A stretch of DNA of 64,000 bases from Bryobacter sp. (GCA_022843605.1 JALHNI010000001.1:62001-126000); one strand, 5' to 3'. Shown: positions 1 through 9,685, counted from the stretch's first letter. The notes: generated by a model not told the origin, from the sequence alone. A program made the numbers and translations.

Positions 1-259
1 CCGCGAAAGCAGCACCCACGCGCCGCAGGCGCTTGAACTGCTGAACGGTCCGGTCACTCGTCAAGCTTCTGTTGCCCTCGCCGAACGCCTGGAAAAAGAG
101 CCCCCGGCTAAGCGCATTGATTTGGCCTTCGCGCTCGTCTTTAACCGGCCCCCGGTGCCCAAAGAACGGGCCGCTGCGCAGCGCTTTCTGGTGAAGAGTC
201 CCTTGCGTGAATTCACTCTGGCCCTGTTCGCCGCCAACGACTTTCTATACGTGCAGTGA
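1..259 (+). CDS. DUF1553 (PSD1) protein, C-terminal fragment
   Basis: An open frame enters from the left edge and stops with TGA at 257-259. The 85 visible residues end in a NDFLYV motif, as the DUF1553 domain of planctomycete-type secreted cytochromes does, and match the C-terminal style of the full-length homologue at 1652-4153. Start and N-terminal half lie outside the window. The stop overlaps the GTG start of the next DUF1501 gene, so the two are probably translationally coupled. Function is unknown; family context suggests an envelope or periplasmic role. Confidence 0.8.
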   Translation, partial: RESSTHAPQALELLNGPVTRQASVALAERLEKEPPAKRIDLAFALVFNRPPVPKERAAAQRFLVKSPLREFTLALFAANDFLYVQ

Positions 260-1665
260 GAATCAACTTGAGCCACTCAAAACCAACCCGCAACCGGCGT
301 GAATTCCTCACCGATGCTTTCTGCGGCTTCGGCAGCCTCGCCTTCGGCGCCATGCTCAATGCCGAAGCCGTCAATCCCCTGGCCCCCAAGAAGCCGCACA
401 AGCCCGCCAAGGCCAAGTCCGTCATCTTCCTCTTCATGGCTGGCGGTCCCAGCCAGATGGAGACCTTCGATCCGAAGCCGCTGCTCAACAAGCTGGACGG
501 GCAGCCGCTGCCGCCCTCCTTCCGCCCCGCCAAGCGGCAGTTCATCAACGGCACGCCGAAGCTCCTCGGCACCAAGCGCACCTTCAAGCAGCATGGCCAA
601 AGCGGACTTTGGGTGAGCGATCTGCTGCCCCACACCGCCACCTGCGTTGACGACCTGGCCGTTATTCGTTCCTGCACCGCCGATGCCTTCATCCATTCCT
701 CGGCTCAGTATCAGCTCTTCACTGGCCGCATCCTGCCCGGCTTTCCCAGCATGGGCTCCTGGGCCGTCTATGGCCTCGGCACCGAAAGCCAATCCCTGCC
801 AGGCTACGTGGTCATGCCGGACCCCTTCGGCACCATTGAAGCCGGCCAACCCGTTTACTCGAATGCCTTCCTGCCCGCCGTTTATCAGCCCAATGTCTTC
901 CGCGGCGGCAAGAAGCCCGTGCTCAATCTCGAAATGCCCGAAGGCGTTACCCTGGCTCAGCGCAAGAACACCCTCGGCTTCATTCGTGAGCTCGACGAAG
1001 CCACCATGCGCCCGGACGATGACGAATTCTCCGCCCGCTTAAGCACCTACGACCTCGCCTTCCGCATGCAGACCGAAGCGCCCGCCATCTTCGATCTCGC
1101 CAACGAACCCGAAGCCATCCGCGCCAGCTACGGCATGGGCAACGACATCACCGACGACTTCGGGCGCCGCTGCCTGATGGCCCGCCGTCTCGTCGAGAAA
1201 GGCGTCCGCTGCGTCACTGTTGTCTCTGGCGGCCCCGCCATTTCGCAATGGGATGCCCATGACGATATCGAAGAGAATCACCTGCGCATGGCCGCTCGCG
1301 TCGATCAGCCCATCGCCGCTTTACTCAAGGACTTGAAGCAGCGCGGTTTGCTCGAAAGCACGCTCGTCGTCTGGGGCGGCGAGTTTGGCCGCACTCCCGA
1401 AGCCCAAGGCGGCAAGGGCCGTGACCATAACAACACCGGCTTCACCATGTGGATGGCCGGCGGCGGCGTGAAGGGCGGTGTCGTTGAAGGCGCCACCGAT
1501 GACGTCGGCCTCTACGCCACCGAAAATCCCCATCATCTGCGCGATATCCACACCACGATCCTCCACCAGCTTGGCCTCGACCAGGACTCGCTTAACTACC
1601 TCCATCAAGGCCGTCGCGAACGACTCACCGAAGTCCAGGGCGAGGTCATCCATGGCATCGTCTAG
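256..1665 (+). CDS. DUF1501 family secreted protein
   Basis: A 469-residue protein starting at GTG 256, four bases inside the preceding gene. The N-terminus carries a twin-arginine-like signal (NRREFLTDAFCGFGSLAFG). DUF1501 hallmarks follow: FLFMAGGPSQMETFDPKP near residue 58, FGRTPEAQGGKGRDHN near 377 and MAGGGVKGG near 401. The fold is related to alkaline phosphatase/sulfatase proteins, but no substrate is established. DUF1501 genes are usually paired with PSCyt1/DUF1549/DUF1553 genes, as here on both sides. Third codon positions are almost all C. Confidence 0.9.
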   Translation: MRINLSHSKPTRNRREFLTDAFCGFGSLAFGAMLNAEAVNPLAPKKPHKPAKAKSVIFLFMAGGPSQMETFDPKPLLNKLDGQPLPPSFRPAKRQFINGTPKLLGTKRTFKQHGQSGLWVSDLLPHTATCVDDLAVIRSCTADAFIHSSAQYQLFTGRILPGFPSMGSWAVYGLGTESQSLPGYVVMPDPFGTIEAGQPVYSNAFLPAVYQPNVFRGGKKPVLNLEMPEGVTLAQRKNTLGFIRELDEATMRPDDDEFSARLSTYDLAFRMQTEAPAIFDLANEPEAIRASYGMGNDITDDFGRRCLMARRLVEKGVRCVTVVSGGPAISQWDAHDDIEENHLRMAARVDQPIAALLKDLKQRGLLESTLVVWGGEFGRTPEAQGGKGRDHNNTGFTMWMAGGGVKGGVVEGATDDVGLYATENPHHLRDIHTTILHQLGLDQDSLNYLHQGRRERLTEVQGEVIHGIV

Positions 1666-4153
1666 CCGCTGCTTATTCCTCATCGTCACCTTGGCGGCCG
1701 CCCAAACTCCCCCGGCGGTGACGCTCCTCGAAACGCGCTGTGTCGGCTGCCATAACCCGGCCAATAGGCAGTCCGGCCTCGATCTCACCAATCGCGATAC
1801 CGCCATCCGCGGCGGCGACCGTGGCCCCGGGCTCGTTCCCGGCAAAGCCAAGGAAAGCTTTCTGTATCAGGTGGCCGCCCACACCGCCAAGCCCGCCATG
1901 CCCAAGTTCGGCGCCAAGCTCAGCGAGGCCGATCTCGCCTTGCTCGCCGCCTGGATCGATGAAGGCGCTCCCTGGCAGAACGCCATCGCCACTTCCGCCG
2001 CCAAAGCTCCGGCCAAGCCAAGTCATTGGGCCTTTCAGAAACCCGTCCGTCACGTCCCGCCCGTCACCGGCGTCAACCCGATCGATGCCTTCCTTGCCGC
2101 GCGCCATCAGCAGCGCGAACTCACCCCCGTCCCCGCGGCTGACTCCTACACGCTTATCCGCCGCGCCTATCTCGACCTCATCGGCCTGCCGCCCACGCCC
2201 CAGGAGACCGAGCGTTTCCTGAGCGACAAATCCCCCAGCGCCTACGAGGCCGCCATCGACCGTCTCCTGGCGGACTCCCGCTATGGCGAACGCTGGGGCC
2301 GCCACTGGATGGACATCTGGCGTTACAGCGACTGGTACGGCTACAACGCCGAAGTCCGCAATAGCCAGAAGTTCATCTGGCGCTGGCGCGATTGGATCGT
2401 CGAGTCCCTCAACCGCGACAAGCCCTATGACCGCATGATCCTTGAAATGCTCGCCGGGGACGAAGTCGCTCCCGACGATCCCGACACCCTGCGCGCCACT
2501 GGCTTCCTCGCCCGCAATTACTCCAAGTTCGACCGGGACGGCTGGATGCAGGACGCCGTCGACCACACCTCCTTCGCCTTCCTCGGCGTCACCGTCAAGT
2601 GCGCCCGTTGCCACGATCATAAGTACGACCCCACCTCGCAGGAAGACTACTACCGTATGCGCGCCTTCTTCGAGCCCTACGACGTCCGCATCGACCGCGT
2701 GCCCGGGCAGGTTGACGTAGATAAGGACGGCCTGCCTCGCATCTACGACGCCCACGCCGACAAGCCCACTTACCTCTACATTCGCGGCAACATCCAAACG
2801 CCCGATCAGTCGAAGCCCCTCACTCCCGGTACGCCCGCCCACCTCGGCCCGCCGGTGGGCAAGATGGAGCCCGTGGCCCTGCCGCTGCCCGCCTACTACC
2901 CTGACCATCGCCACTCCGTACACGCCGACCTTCTCGCCGATGCCGAAGCCGCCATCGCCAAAGCCGAAGCCGACCTCCGCGACGCCAAGCCGGGCGAAGC
3001 TGAAACCCTGGCGAAGTTGGCGCTCGTCGCGGCCCAAGCCGAACTCCCGGCCCTCCAGGCTCGCGTCGTCGCCGAAAACGCCAAGTTCGGCGATCCGCCC
3101 GATCCGCGCTTCGAAGACCTCGCCGCTACCGCCCGCGAAGCCGAGCGCAAAGCCGGCGTCCTGCGTGGCCGCGAACGCGTCCTTCGCGCTCAACTCGAGC
3201 TTTCCGCCGCCATCGAGCATCCCGACTCCAAAACTGGCAAAGCCGACGAAAAGAAAATCAGCGCAGCCACCAAGAAACTGGCCGAAGCCACCGCCGCTTT
3301 GAACCTCCCCGCCAACGGTTACACACCCCTCGGCAAAGAGTATCCCGCGCGCAGCACGGGCCGCCGCACGGCCCTCGCCCGCTGGATCACCTCGCCCGAA
3401 AATCCCCTCGCGGCCCGCGTCGCGGTGAACCATGTCTGGGCCCGCCACTTCGGCGCCCCGCTGGTCCCCACCGTCTTTGACTTCGGCCTCAACGGCAAAC
3501 CGCCCACGCACCCCGAACTCCTCGATTGGCTCGCCACCGAGTTCATCCAGCAGCGCTGGAGCATGAAGGCCCTCCATCGCCTGATGCTCACCAGCCAGGC
3601 CTACCGCCGCCAGTCGACCGCCGGGAATACCCCTCATCCCAACCAGAACGTCGACCCCGAAAACGTCTTGCTCTGGCGCATGAATCCCCGCCGGTTGGAG
3701 GCCGAAGCCGTCCGCGACAGCATCCTCGCCGTCTCCGACCAACTCGATCTCGCCCGCGGCGGCCCCAACCTCGACATCGCCAAGGGCTTTACTTCCCATC
3801 GCCGCAGTCTCTACTTCACCCACACGCCCGATGCGCAGATGGAGTTCCTCAAGATCTTCGATAGCCCCAATCCCACCGAGTGCTACCTGCGCAACGAAAG
3901 CGTCGTGCCTCAGCAGGCGCTCGCCTTATCGAACAGTCAACTTAGCCTCGATCAGGCACGCGTGCTTGCCTCGCGCCTCACAGGTCCCGATTTCGTGGCC
4001 CAGGCCTTCTCCACCGTCCTCGGCCGTCCGCCCGCGCCCGAGGAGCGCCGTCTCGCCAACACGTTCCTGGACGCCACCGTTGACCAGGCGCAGGCCCGCG
4101 TCAACTTCGTCCACGTCCTCTTCAGCCACCACGACTTCGTCACCATCAGGTAA
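1652..4153 (+). CDS. PSCyt1-DUF1549-DUF1553 secreted c-type cytochrome protein
   Basis: An 833-residue protein. I chose ATG 1652, which overlaps the DUF1501 stop by 14 bases, because a signal peptide follows (LFLIVTLAAAQ) and longer forms would run inside the upstream gene. A heme-binding CVGCH lies at residues 30-34 and a second CARCH motif in the DUF1549 part near residue 323. DUF1549 covers roughly 145-340, a charged coiled coil about 430-545, and DUF1553 the C-terminus with GRRTALARWITSPENP. It is probably a periplasmic redox protein. It is sandwiched between two DUF1501 genes with which it likely works. Confidence 0.9.
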   Translation: MASSSRCLFLIVTLAAAQTPPAVTLLETRCVGCHNPANRQSGLDLTNRDTAIRGGDRGPGLVPGKAKESFLYQVAAHTAKPAMPKFGAKLSEADLALLAAWIDEGAPWQNAIATSAAKAPAKPSHWAFQKPVRHVPPVTGVNPIDAFLAARHQQRELTPVPAADSYTLIRRAYLDLIGLPPTPQETERFLSDKSPSAYEAAIDRLLADSRYGERWGRHWMDIWRYSDWYGYNAEVRNSQKFIWRWRDWIVESLNRDKPYDRMILEMLAGDEVAPDDPDTLRATGFLARNYSKFDRDGWMQDAVDHTSFAFLGVTVKCARCHDHKYDPTSQEDYYRMRAFFEPYDVRIDRVPGQVDVDKDGLPRIYDAHADKPTYLYIRGNIQTPDQSKPLTPGTPAHLGPPVGKMEPVALPLPAYYPDHRHSVHADLLADAEAAIAKAEADLRDAKPGEAETLAKLALVAAQAELPALQARVVAENAKFGDPPDPRFEDLAATAREAERKAGVLRGRERVLRAQLELSAAIEHPDSKTGKADEKKISAATKKLAEATAALNLPANGYTPLGKEYPARSTGRRTALARWITSPENPLAARVAVNHVWARHFGAPLVPTVFDFGLNGKPPTHPELLDWLATEFIQQRWSMKALHRLMLTSQAYRRQSTAGNTPHPNQNVDPENVLLWRMNPRRLEAEAVRDSILAVSDQLDLARGGPNLDIAKGFTSHRRSLYFTHTPDAQMEFLKIFDSPNPTECYLRNESVVPQQALALSNSQLSLDQARVLASRLTGPDFVAQAFSTVLGRPPAPEERRLANTFLDATVDQAQARVNFVHVLFSHHDFVTIR

Positions 4154-4156
4154 CCT

Positions 4157-5572
4157 ATGCACCGCCGCCACTTTCTTCACAGCCTCGGCCTCGGATTCAG
4201 CGGACTCGCCATGAACGCGATGCTCCAGGCCGAACAACCCACCGGCCGCCCGCATCACCCCGCCAAAGCCAAGCGCGTCATCTGGCTCTTCATGGTCGGT
4301 GGCGTCAGCCACGTCGAATCCTTCGATCCCAAGCCCGAAATCAACAAGTACGCCGGCCGCAGCATCGGAGACACGCCCCACGCCCACACGCTCGAAAATC
4401 CGCTCGTCAAGAAGAACCTCCGCGAGTTCGTCGCCGGCACCCGCAAGCCGCTCTCTCGCCTCTATCCGCTGCAGACCGGCTTCAAGAAGCGCGGCCAAAG
4501 CGGCATCGAAGTCAGCGACTGGTTCCCCCACATCGGCTCCCGCATCGACGACATTGCCGTCGTCCGCTCGCTCTGGACCACGGATAACGACCACGGCGCC
4601 CAGATGCAGTTCCACACAGGTCGCCACGTGCTCGAAGGCCAATTTCCCACCATCGGCTCCTGGGTCCATTACGGCCTCGGCTCCCTCAACGACAACCTGC
4701 CGCAGTTCGTCGTCCTCGGTGAACCCATCGCCTCTTGTTGCGGCGGACCCGGCGCGCATGGCGCCTCTTACCTCGGCCCCGAACACAACGGCGTCCGCCT
4801 CGACGTCAAGCCCGAAGCCCCGCTGCCCTACGCCAAGCCCGCGTCCGGCATCGGCCCCGTCGAACAGCGCCGCCAGTTCGACCTCATCCGCGACTTCAAC
4901 TCACTCTCGGCCGCCGCCTACCCGGACGACCCCACCCTCCAGGCTCGCATCAAATCCTACGAACTCGCCTATCGCATGCAGACTGCCGTCCCCGACGTCA
5001 TGCGCTTCTCTACTGAAACCGAGGCCACCCGCAAGCTCTACGGTCTCGATCAGGAAGTCACCAAGTCCTTCGGCGAAACCTGCCTCGCCGCTCGCCGCCT
5101 CGCCGAGTCCGGAGTGCGCTTCATCCAGGTCTTCCACGGCCACAACGGCGGTGCCGGCAAGTGGGACTCCCACAGCAACCTCAAGAAGACCCACGGCGAA
5201 CTCGCCGCCCAGGTCGACCTCCCCATCGCCGGCCTCCTCCAGGACCTCAAACAGCGCGGCCTGCTCGATGATACCCTCGTCGTCTTCGCCACCGAGTTCG
5301 GCCGCACCCCCGGTGCTGAAGGCACCAACGGCCGTGACCATCATCCATACGGCTTCTCCGTCTGGCTGGCCGGCGGCGGCATCAAAGGCGGCGTCGTCGA
5401 CGGCGCCACCGACGAAATCGGCTTCCACGCCGTCGAGAACCGCCACTACGTCACCGACATCCACGCCACTGTTCTGCACCAACTCGGCCTCGACCCCCGC
5501 AAACTCGAAGTCCCCGGCCGCAAGCGTCTCGACCTCGACTACGGTGATCCCATCCACGCCATCATGGCCTAA
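4157..5572 (+). CDS. DUF1501 family secreted protein
   Basis: A 471-residue protein starting three bases after the cytochrome gene. N-terminal signal begins MHRRHFLHSLGLGFSGLAM. Family motifs are visible: FMVGGVSHVESFDPKP near residue 45, FATEFGRTPGAEGTNGRDHH near 375 and LAGGGIKGG. It is a second DUF1501 copy in the same transcription unit, diverged from the first. Biochemical function is unknown; sulfatase-like fold is known of the family. The last bases of the gene overlap the direct repeat that borders fic. Confidence 0.9.
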   Translation: MHRRHFLHSLGLGFSGLAMNAMLQAEQPTGRPHHPAKAKRVIWLFMVGGVSHVESFDPKPEINKYAGRSIGDTPHAHTLENPLVKKNLREFVAGTRKPLSRLYPLQTGFKKRGQSGIEVSDWFPHIGSRIDDIAVVRSLWTTDNDHGAQMQFHTGRHVLEGQFPTIGSWVHYGLGSLNDNLPQFVVLGEPIASCCGGPGAHGASYLGPEHNGVRLDVKPEAPLPYAKPASGIGPVEQRRQFDLIRDFNSLSAAAYPDDPTLQARIKSYELAYRMQTAVPDVMRFSTETEATRKLYGLDQEVTKSFGETCLAARRLAESGVRFIQVFHGHNGGAGKWDSHSNLKKTHGELAAQVDLPIAGLLQDLKQRGLLDDTLVVFATEFGRTPGAEGTNGRDHHPYGFSVWLAGGGIKGGVVDGATDEIGFHAVENRHYVTDIHATVLHQLGLDPRKLEVPGRKRLDLDYGDPIHAIMA

Positions 5573-5618
5573 TCAGTAGCGCATTTTTAGCCAATTCGTT
5601 TCCGGGTAGCCAATTCCC
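5572..5618. repeat. Direct repeat A, at the 3' end of fic
   Basis: A 47-base stretch that recurs in the same orientation at 6644-6689. By hand alignment 38 of 47 columns match, including a 9-base start (ATCAGTAGC) and a 13-base end (GTAGCCAATTCCC). Read on the minus strand this copy encodes the last residues and stop of Fic (ELATRKRIG). See the finding on the fic cassette. Confidence 0.75.
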
Positions 5619-6645
5619 AACTCGCGCCCCTTCCGCGCCCCGTCAACTTCACCTTTCGCGCCGCCTTCAACTCCGTCAATACCTTCTTGATCAACTGCGG
5701 ACTCGTCGCCGGCAACTGCGCCGCCAGGTCCGCCAGCGTAAACGGCTCCACCTGGGTCAGCACTGTTTTGCGAATCAACTCACTCTTCGCCGGTCGCGCT
5801 CCCACCGTTTCCATCTGCCGTTCGAACTCCCGATAGGCGCTCCGCACCAACCCCAGAAAGTAGTTCCACCACGGCACAATCTCATTCTTCCCCTCGTGAC
5901 ACCCCTGTGAGCACAGCTCCAGCACGCGATAGTACTCTTCCTTGCTCTCCTCAATTAGCCGCTCCAGACTCACATAACGCGCCACCTCAAACCCCTGCGT
6001 CTGCAGCAGCAGCGAAGTAGCCAGCCGCGACACCCGGCCATTGCCATCTCGAAACGGATGAATGCACAGAAAATCAAAAACAAACGTCGCGATGGTCAAC
6101 AACCCCGGCAACCGCCCATCCCGCGTGGCCTCCGCATAACGCTCACACAGCACCTCCACCGTCGCAGCGGTCTTCTTTGCCGCCGTCGGCACGAAGCGTA
6201 CCTTGCGTTCTCCATTCGCCAACAACTCGATGATCTCGTTGTCGCGCTTCTTCCACTCCCCCGCATCCCCCGTCGTTCCGCCCTGCGCCATAGCATGCAG
6301 CCGCAAGATCACCGCCGGCTTCATCGCCACTCGATTTTTCCGCGAAAAGATCCACTCGAGTCCGGCCCGGTACCCGGCCAATTTCTCCTCTGACCGGTCA
6401 CGCGGCTTCGTCTTCCCCACCGCCAGCGGCCGTAGCCGGTTCGCCGCCACCGTCACGCCCTCAATCCGATTCGACGACTCCACGCTCTGAATCGTCGCCT
6501 GTTCCCGCAGCAGCGCCAGAACTTCCGGCTTCTGCCGAATCCACAGATCCTGCTTACCCCGCGCCTCCATGCACGCCCCCAGCAGCCAGCTCGTCCCCAT
6601 CGGAATTGCCAGCGCTGCCAGTTGTTCTTGATCTAAAGTCAACAT
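5587..6645 (-). CDS. Fic family protein (probable AMP transferase) with C-terminal winged helix
   Basis: A 352-residue protein, started at ATG 6645; an upstream TTG at 6684 would only add translated repeat sequence. The Fic core motif HPFRDGNGR is at residues 196-204 with all catalytic residues. An inhibitory helix motif SNRIEG at 58-63 fits the class II (S/T)xxxE(G/N) pattern, so the enzyme is probably self-inhibited. The C-terminal 65 residues look like a winged helix. Known Fic enzymes transfer AMP to Ser/Thr/Tyr of target proteins; the target here is unknown. No Fic-antitoxin gene is adjacent. It converges on the DUF1501 gene with a 14-base gap and is bounded by direct repeats. Confidence 0.9.
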   Translation of the reverse strand: MLTLDQEQLAALAIPMGTSWLLGACMEARGKQDLWIRQKPEVLALLREQATIQSVESSNRIEGVTVAANRLRPLAVGKTKPRDRSEEKLAGYRAGLEWIFSRKNRVAMKPAVILRLHAMAQGGTTGDAGEWKKRDNEIIELLANGERKVRFVPTAAKKTAATVEVLCERYAEATRDGRLPGLLTIATFVFDFLCIHPFRDGNGRVSRLATSLLLQTQGFEVARYVSLERLIEESKEEYYRVLELCSQGCHEGKNEIVPWWNYFLGLVRSAYREFERQMETVGARPAKSELIRKTVLTQVEPFTLADLAAQLPATSPQLIKKVLTELKAARKVKLTGRGRGASWELATRKRIG

Positions 6646-6689
6646 CAGTAGCCTAATATTAGCTATTCTTCTCCGAGTAGCCAATTCCC
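6644..6689. repeat. Direct repeat B, at the 5' end of fic
   Basis: Second copy of the repeat at 5572-5618, 46 bases, same orientation. On the minus strand it would encode ELATRRRI, nearly the Fic C-terminus (ELATRKRI), directly upstream of the fic start codon. It includes a perfect 10-base palindrome CTAATATTAG at 6653-6662. It occupies most of the gap between fic and the divergent gene at 6720, so it also holds or displaces both promoters. Confidence 0.75.
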
Positions 6690-6719
6690 CTCCTGTCCTG
6701 GGGACTTAACCTAAGAAGA

Positions 6720-7115
6720 GTGATTCCGGTCAAGCTCGAACAACTTCGCAGTAAACTTCTGAACGAGGAACGCTTCGGCGAGGCCTGGGAATACTTCCTC
6801 GGGGATGTCGCCGAGGACGACGACTTCATCCGGGCGGGCCGCGCCCTGGCGCCCGGTTCGCTTCTTTCCACAAAGCTGCTCGCCTTGCTCGGCCGCGCCA
6901 GCGGCATTGAGCCCGAGCAGATTGAAGCGCTCCTCGTCGAGATGCCGCAGTTTCGCTTCGTTCACGGCAGTTGCAAGTTTGCGCCCACGAAAGTCGGCGG
7001 GCTCATCTGGTTCGACGATCTCGAACTCGGCCTCGCCGCCATCATGAGTCTCACCTCGCCAGAAGTCACCTACGCCCGTATCTCGACCATGGCCTCGTCC
7101 GGAAAGCCTAGTTGA
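6720..7115 (+). CDS. Hypothetical protein
   Basis: A 131-residue soluble protein starting with GTG 6720 behind a weak purine-rich AAGAAG. It is acidic, with no signal peptide or membrane segment, and I do not recognise a family. A repeated leucine/glutamate pattern suggests a mostly helical first half. It diverges from fic and overlaps the end of the convergent pseudouridine synthase gene by eight bases. Confidence 0.6.
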   Translation: MIPVKLEQLRSKLLNEERFGEAWEYFLGDVAEDDDFIRAGRALAPGSLLSTKLLALLGRASGIEPEQIEALLVEMPQFRFVHGSCKFAPTKVGGLIWFDDLELGLAAIMSLTSPEVTYARISTMASSGKPS

Positions 7116-7992
7116 ATTCGGCCAGCCACGCCAGCAATTCTGGCGGCATTGGCGCCTCGATGGTCTGGCGTTCGCCCGTCGAGGGATTCGTGAACGTGAT
7201 CCGCGCGGCATGCAGAAAGAACCGGCCCGAGGGATGCGCCGGTGCGCCATAAACACGATCACCGGCTACTGGGTGCCGCGTGCTGGCCATGTGGACCCGA
7301 ATCTGGTGGGTGCGTCCGGTACCGATGCGAATGTCGAGCAGGGTGAAGTTCTCAAAGCGCTGCCGCACGCGCCACTCGGTGATCGCCGTGCGTCCCTCTT
7401 CGCCGGCTTGCATCTTGAAACGCACAATCATGCTGCGGCGGATGGCTTTGTTGATGACCCCCGAGTCGGCGTCCATGTGGCCGTGGACAAGAGCGATGTA
7501 ACGCTTTTCAATCGAGCGGTCGCTGAACTGCTCCTGCAATTTGCGGTGCACCTCGTCGTTGCGCGCCACCAGCAGCACGCCGGACGTGTAGCGATCCAGC
7601 CGGTGAACGATGCCGGGCCGCTCGTCGCCGCTCACCGTGCTGAGCGTCTGGTAGCGATGGAGCAGGGCATTTACCAAGGTGCCGGAATCAATGCCGGCGC
7701 CTTTGTGCACCGTCATTCCCGCCGCCTTGTTGATGGCCACCATACCCGCGTCTTCATAGAGAATTTCGAGCGGAATGTCCTCGGCCCGGGCATTCAGGGG
7801 AGCCAGGTGGCCGGGGTGTACGACGATCCGCTCGCCGCCTCGCAACGTGTAGCTAGCCTTGCGGGCGGTGCCGTCCACCAGCACCAGCCCCTCTTTGATC
7901 CAGCCTTGGATTCGGGAGCGGGAGTAGCGCGGTAGTTCATCGGCCACGAATTGGTCGAGGCGCTGATTGGCGAGCGCGGTGAGTTCGAACAT
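7108..7992 (-). CDS. RluA/RluD family pseudouridine synthase
   Basis: A 294-residue RNA-modifying enzyme. An N-terminal S4 RNA-binding domain (residues about 8-65) is followed by the catalytic domain with the signature GIVHRLDRYTSGVLLVAR near residue 128, whose Asp is the known nucleophile. Further family blocks are EKRYIALVHG and GTGRTHQIRVHM. S4 plus this core is the RluD-like arrangement, which modifies 23S rRNA, but RluA-class specificity cannot be read from sequence alone. Its ATG directly abuts the stop of the upstream SDR gene (zero gap), so the two are likely cotranscribed. Confidence 0.92.
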   Translation of the reverse strand: MFELTALANQRLDQFVADELPRYSRSRIQGWIKEGLVLVDGTARKASYTLRGGERIVVHPGHLAPLNARAEDIPLEILYEDAGMVAINKAAGMTVHKGAGIDSGTLVNALLHRYQTLSTVSGDERPGIVHRLDRYTSGVLLVARNDEVHRKLQEQFSDRSIEKRYIALVHGHMDADSGVINKAIRRSMIVRFKMQAGEEGRTAITEWRVRQRFENFTLLDIRIGTGRTHQIRVHMASTRHPVAGDRVYGAPAHPSGRFFLHAARITFTNPSTGERQTIEAPMPPELLAWLAEFN

Positions 7993-8736
7993 CTATTCCT
8001 GGTACGGCCAATGCGGCTTGGTGAAGAGCCCGCCATCCACCCAGATGGTTTGGCCGGAGATGAACTCCGCGGCCGGCGAGGCCAGAAACGCGACCATATT
8101 GGCGACGTCGGCGGGCGTGCCCACGCGGCCCATCGGCGTGACGCTGGCCCAGGTGCCGGCATAGTCACCCGCTTCGAGCTTCGTTCGCTCAATCTCGATC
8201 GCGCCCGGTGCCACGCAGTTGACGCGAATCTTGTACTGTCCCAACTCGGCTGCGGCGACCTTGGTGAAGGTTTCGATACCGCCCTTGCTGGCGGTGTAGC
8301 TGGAAAGTTTGGGAAAAGCCAGCTTATTGCAGCCGGAGCCGATGTTCACGATTGCTCCGCCGGATTGCATCATGCGGCGGGCAGCGTGTTGGGTGCAGAG
8401 GAAACAGCCCTTCAAGTTGGTGTCGATGACGCGATCCCACTCGGCTTCGGTCAAGTCCAGCAGTGGCTTCCAGGTCTGCTGGCCGGCGTTGTTCACCATC
8501 AGGTCCAGGCGATCGATCGGGGCAAACATCGCCGCGACTGCGGTCGCATTCCCGACATCGGCCTGCACGATGAAGGCCTTTTGGCCCAACGCCTCCACTT
8601 CGCGAGCGGTCTCTTCCGCGCCCGCGCGATCAGAGTTGTAGTTGACCCAGATGTCAAAGCCCTGACGAGCTAGTTCGAGGGCGATTCCTTTGCCGACGCC
8701 TTTGCTGGCGCCGGTGACTAATGCGATTGCTGCCAC
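7993..8736 (-). CDS. SDR family NAD(P)-dependent oxidoreductase
   Basis: A 247-residue classical short-chain dehydrogenase. Visible motifs are the nucleotide-binding [10 protein letters not shown] at residues 8-17, NNAG near 83, the catalytic YTASKGG (Tyr/Lys) near 151 and a C-terminal [11 protein letters not shown] typical of FabG-like enzymes. Substrate is not determined by sequence. Neighbours on the same strand are the DUF6807 protein upstream (10-base gap) and the pseudouridine synthase downstream. A sugar or sugar-acid substrate is suggested by the DUF6807 and epimerase neighbours, but this is inference. Confidence 0.9.
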   Translation of the reverse strand: MAAIALVTGASKGVGKGIALELARQGFDIWVNYNSDRAGAEETAREVEALGQKAFIVQADVGNATAVAAMFAPIDRLDLMVNNAGQQTWKPLLDLTEAEWDRVIDTNLKGCFLCTQHAARRMMQSGGAIVNIGSGCNKLAFPKLSSYTASKGGIETFTKVAAAELGQYKIRVNCVAPGAIEIERTKLEAGDYAGTWASVTPMGRVGTPADVANMVAFLASPAAEFISGQTIWVDGGLFTKPHWPYQE

Positions 8737-8746
8737 ACTCGCTAGT

Positions 8747-9685
8747 TTACTTGGCCTTGGCGGCCCAGTCCGTGTACAACTTGGCGATGCCTGCCGCTTC
8801 GGTGTTGCCCTCGTGAATCAGCACGCGGTAGCGGAACGTCAGCTTTTCACCGATCTTGAGTTCCAGGCTGCCGTCCTTGGTTTTGTCACGCAGGAAGTCG
8901 TGCAGGCCGAAGGGGTTCGCGGCGAACAGGCCGTAGGCGCGCGAATGCCAGTAGGTGGGGTGGCGCGGATTCTTCGGATGGTCGAAGATCGCGATACCTA
9001 GCTCCTCGCCTTCCACTTTGCCGGAATAGTCGACCCAGGCGGCCGCGCTGCCCCATACCGCCTTCTCCTTGCTTTTGCCCGTGGACGCGATCATCGTGCC
9101 GGTGTGCGTCTCCTCGAGCGCGCGGATCAGGCGGATGGCAAACGTGCCTTCCTTGGTGTCGCCGAATTTCACTGGTTCCAGCGCGGTGAGCAGCACTTCG
9201 ACGTCGATCACGCGCGATGTGCCCAGGGGTGAGATACGGACCGTTTTTTGTTCGGAAAGCAGGCTCTTGCCGTCGCCGCTCTTCCAGGTGAAGTTGGCCT
9301 TGATCTCGCCGGCCTTTTTGCCGCCCTTGGCCGACACCAGTTTGTCGAAGGCAATCGTCCCGATGCCCTTGCCGACGCCCTTCTGCGTCTTCTCGTTGGC
9401 CCAGAAGTCCCAGCCGTTCACGTCGCCGTGCGAGAACCAGAGGCCGCGGTGATGCGGGTGGTCGCGCTGTTCGCCTTCGATGTTCTCCATCGGAAATCGC
9501 CGCGTCACGATCTTGCCGGAGCCTGCGCGCAGCGGGTGCAGGTACGGCTTATTGGCTTCGGCGCCGTAGTAGAAGGTGGTGAAAGGCTTACCGTCGATGG
9601 TGACCTCGACCTGCTCTTTCTGGGCGACCACGCCTACTTGCGCGAACGCTGCAGCGAGGCAAAACGGAATCAGGAGAAAACGCAT
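8747..9685 (-). CDS. DUF6807 (PmoA-like) secreted protein
   Basis: A 312-residue protein. ATG 9685 was chosen since it opens a signal peptide ([16 protein letters not shown]); longer forms would extend into the divergent gene. The motif [21 protein letters not shown] near residue 90 is the hallmark of this family, which is common in gene sets for sugar uptake and breakdown in Acidobacteriota and Planctomycetes. The histidine cluster suggests metal or sugar binding. Molecular function is not established. It precedes the SDR by 10 bases. Confidence 0.85.
   Translation of the reverse strand: MRFLLIPFCLAAAFAQVGVVAQKEQVEVTIDGKPFTTFYYGAEANKPYLHPLRAGSGKIVTRRFPMENIEGEQRDHPHHRGLWFSHGDVNGWDFWANEKTQKGVGKGIGTIAFDKLVSAKGGKKAGEIKANFTWKSGDGKSLLSEQKTVRISPLGTSRVIDVEVLLTALEPVKFGDTKEGTFAIRLIRALEETHTGTMIASTGKSKEKAVWGSAAAWVDYSGKVEGEELGIAIFDHPKNPRHPTYWHSRAYGLFAANPFGLHDFLRDKTKDGSLELKIGEKLTFRYRVLIHEGNTEAAGIAKLYTDWAAKAK

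Noticed and set aside
1673-3823. A 716-codon minus-strand open frame opposite the cytochrome-PSD1 gene
   Set aside because: Same compositional shadow; glycine-rich and without any family motif, while the plus-strand frame has heme and DUF1549/DUF1553 motifs.
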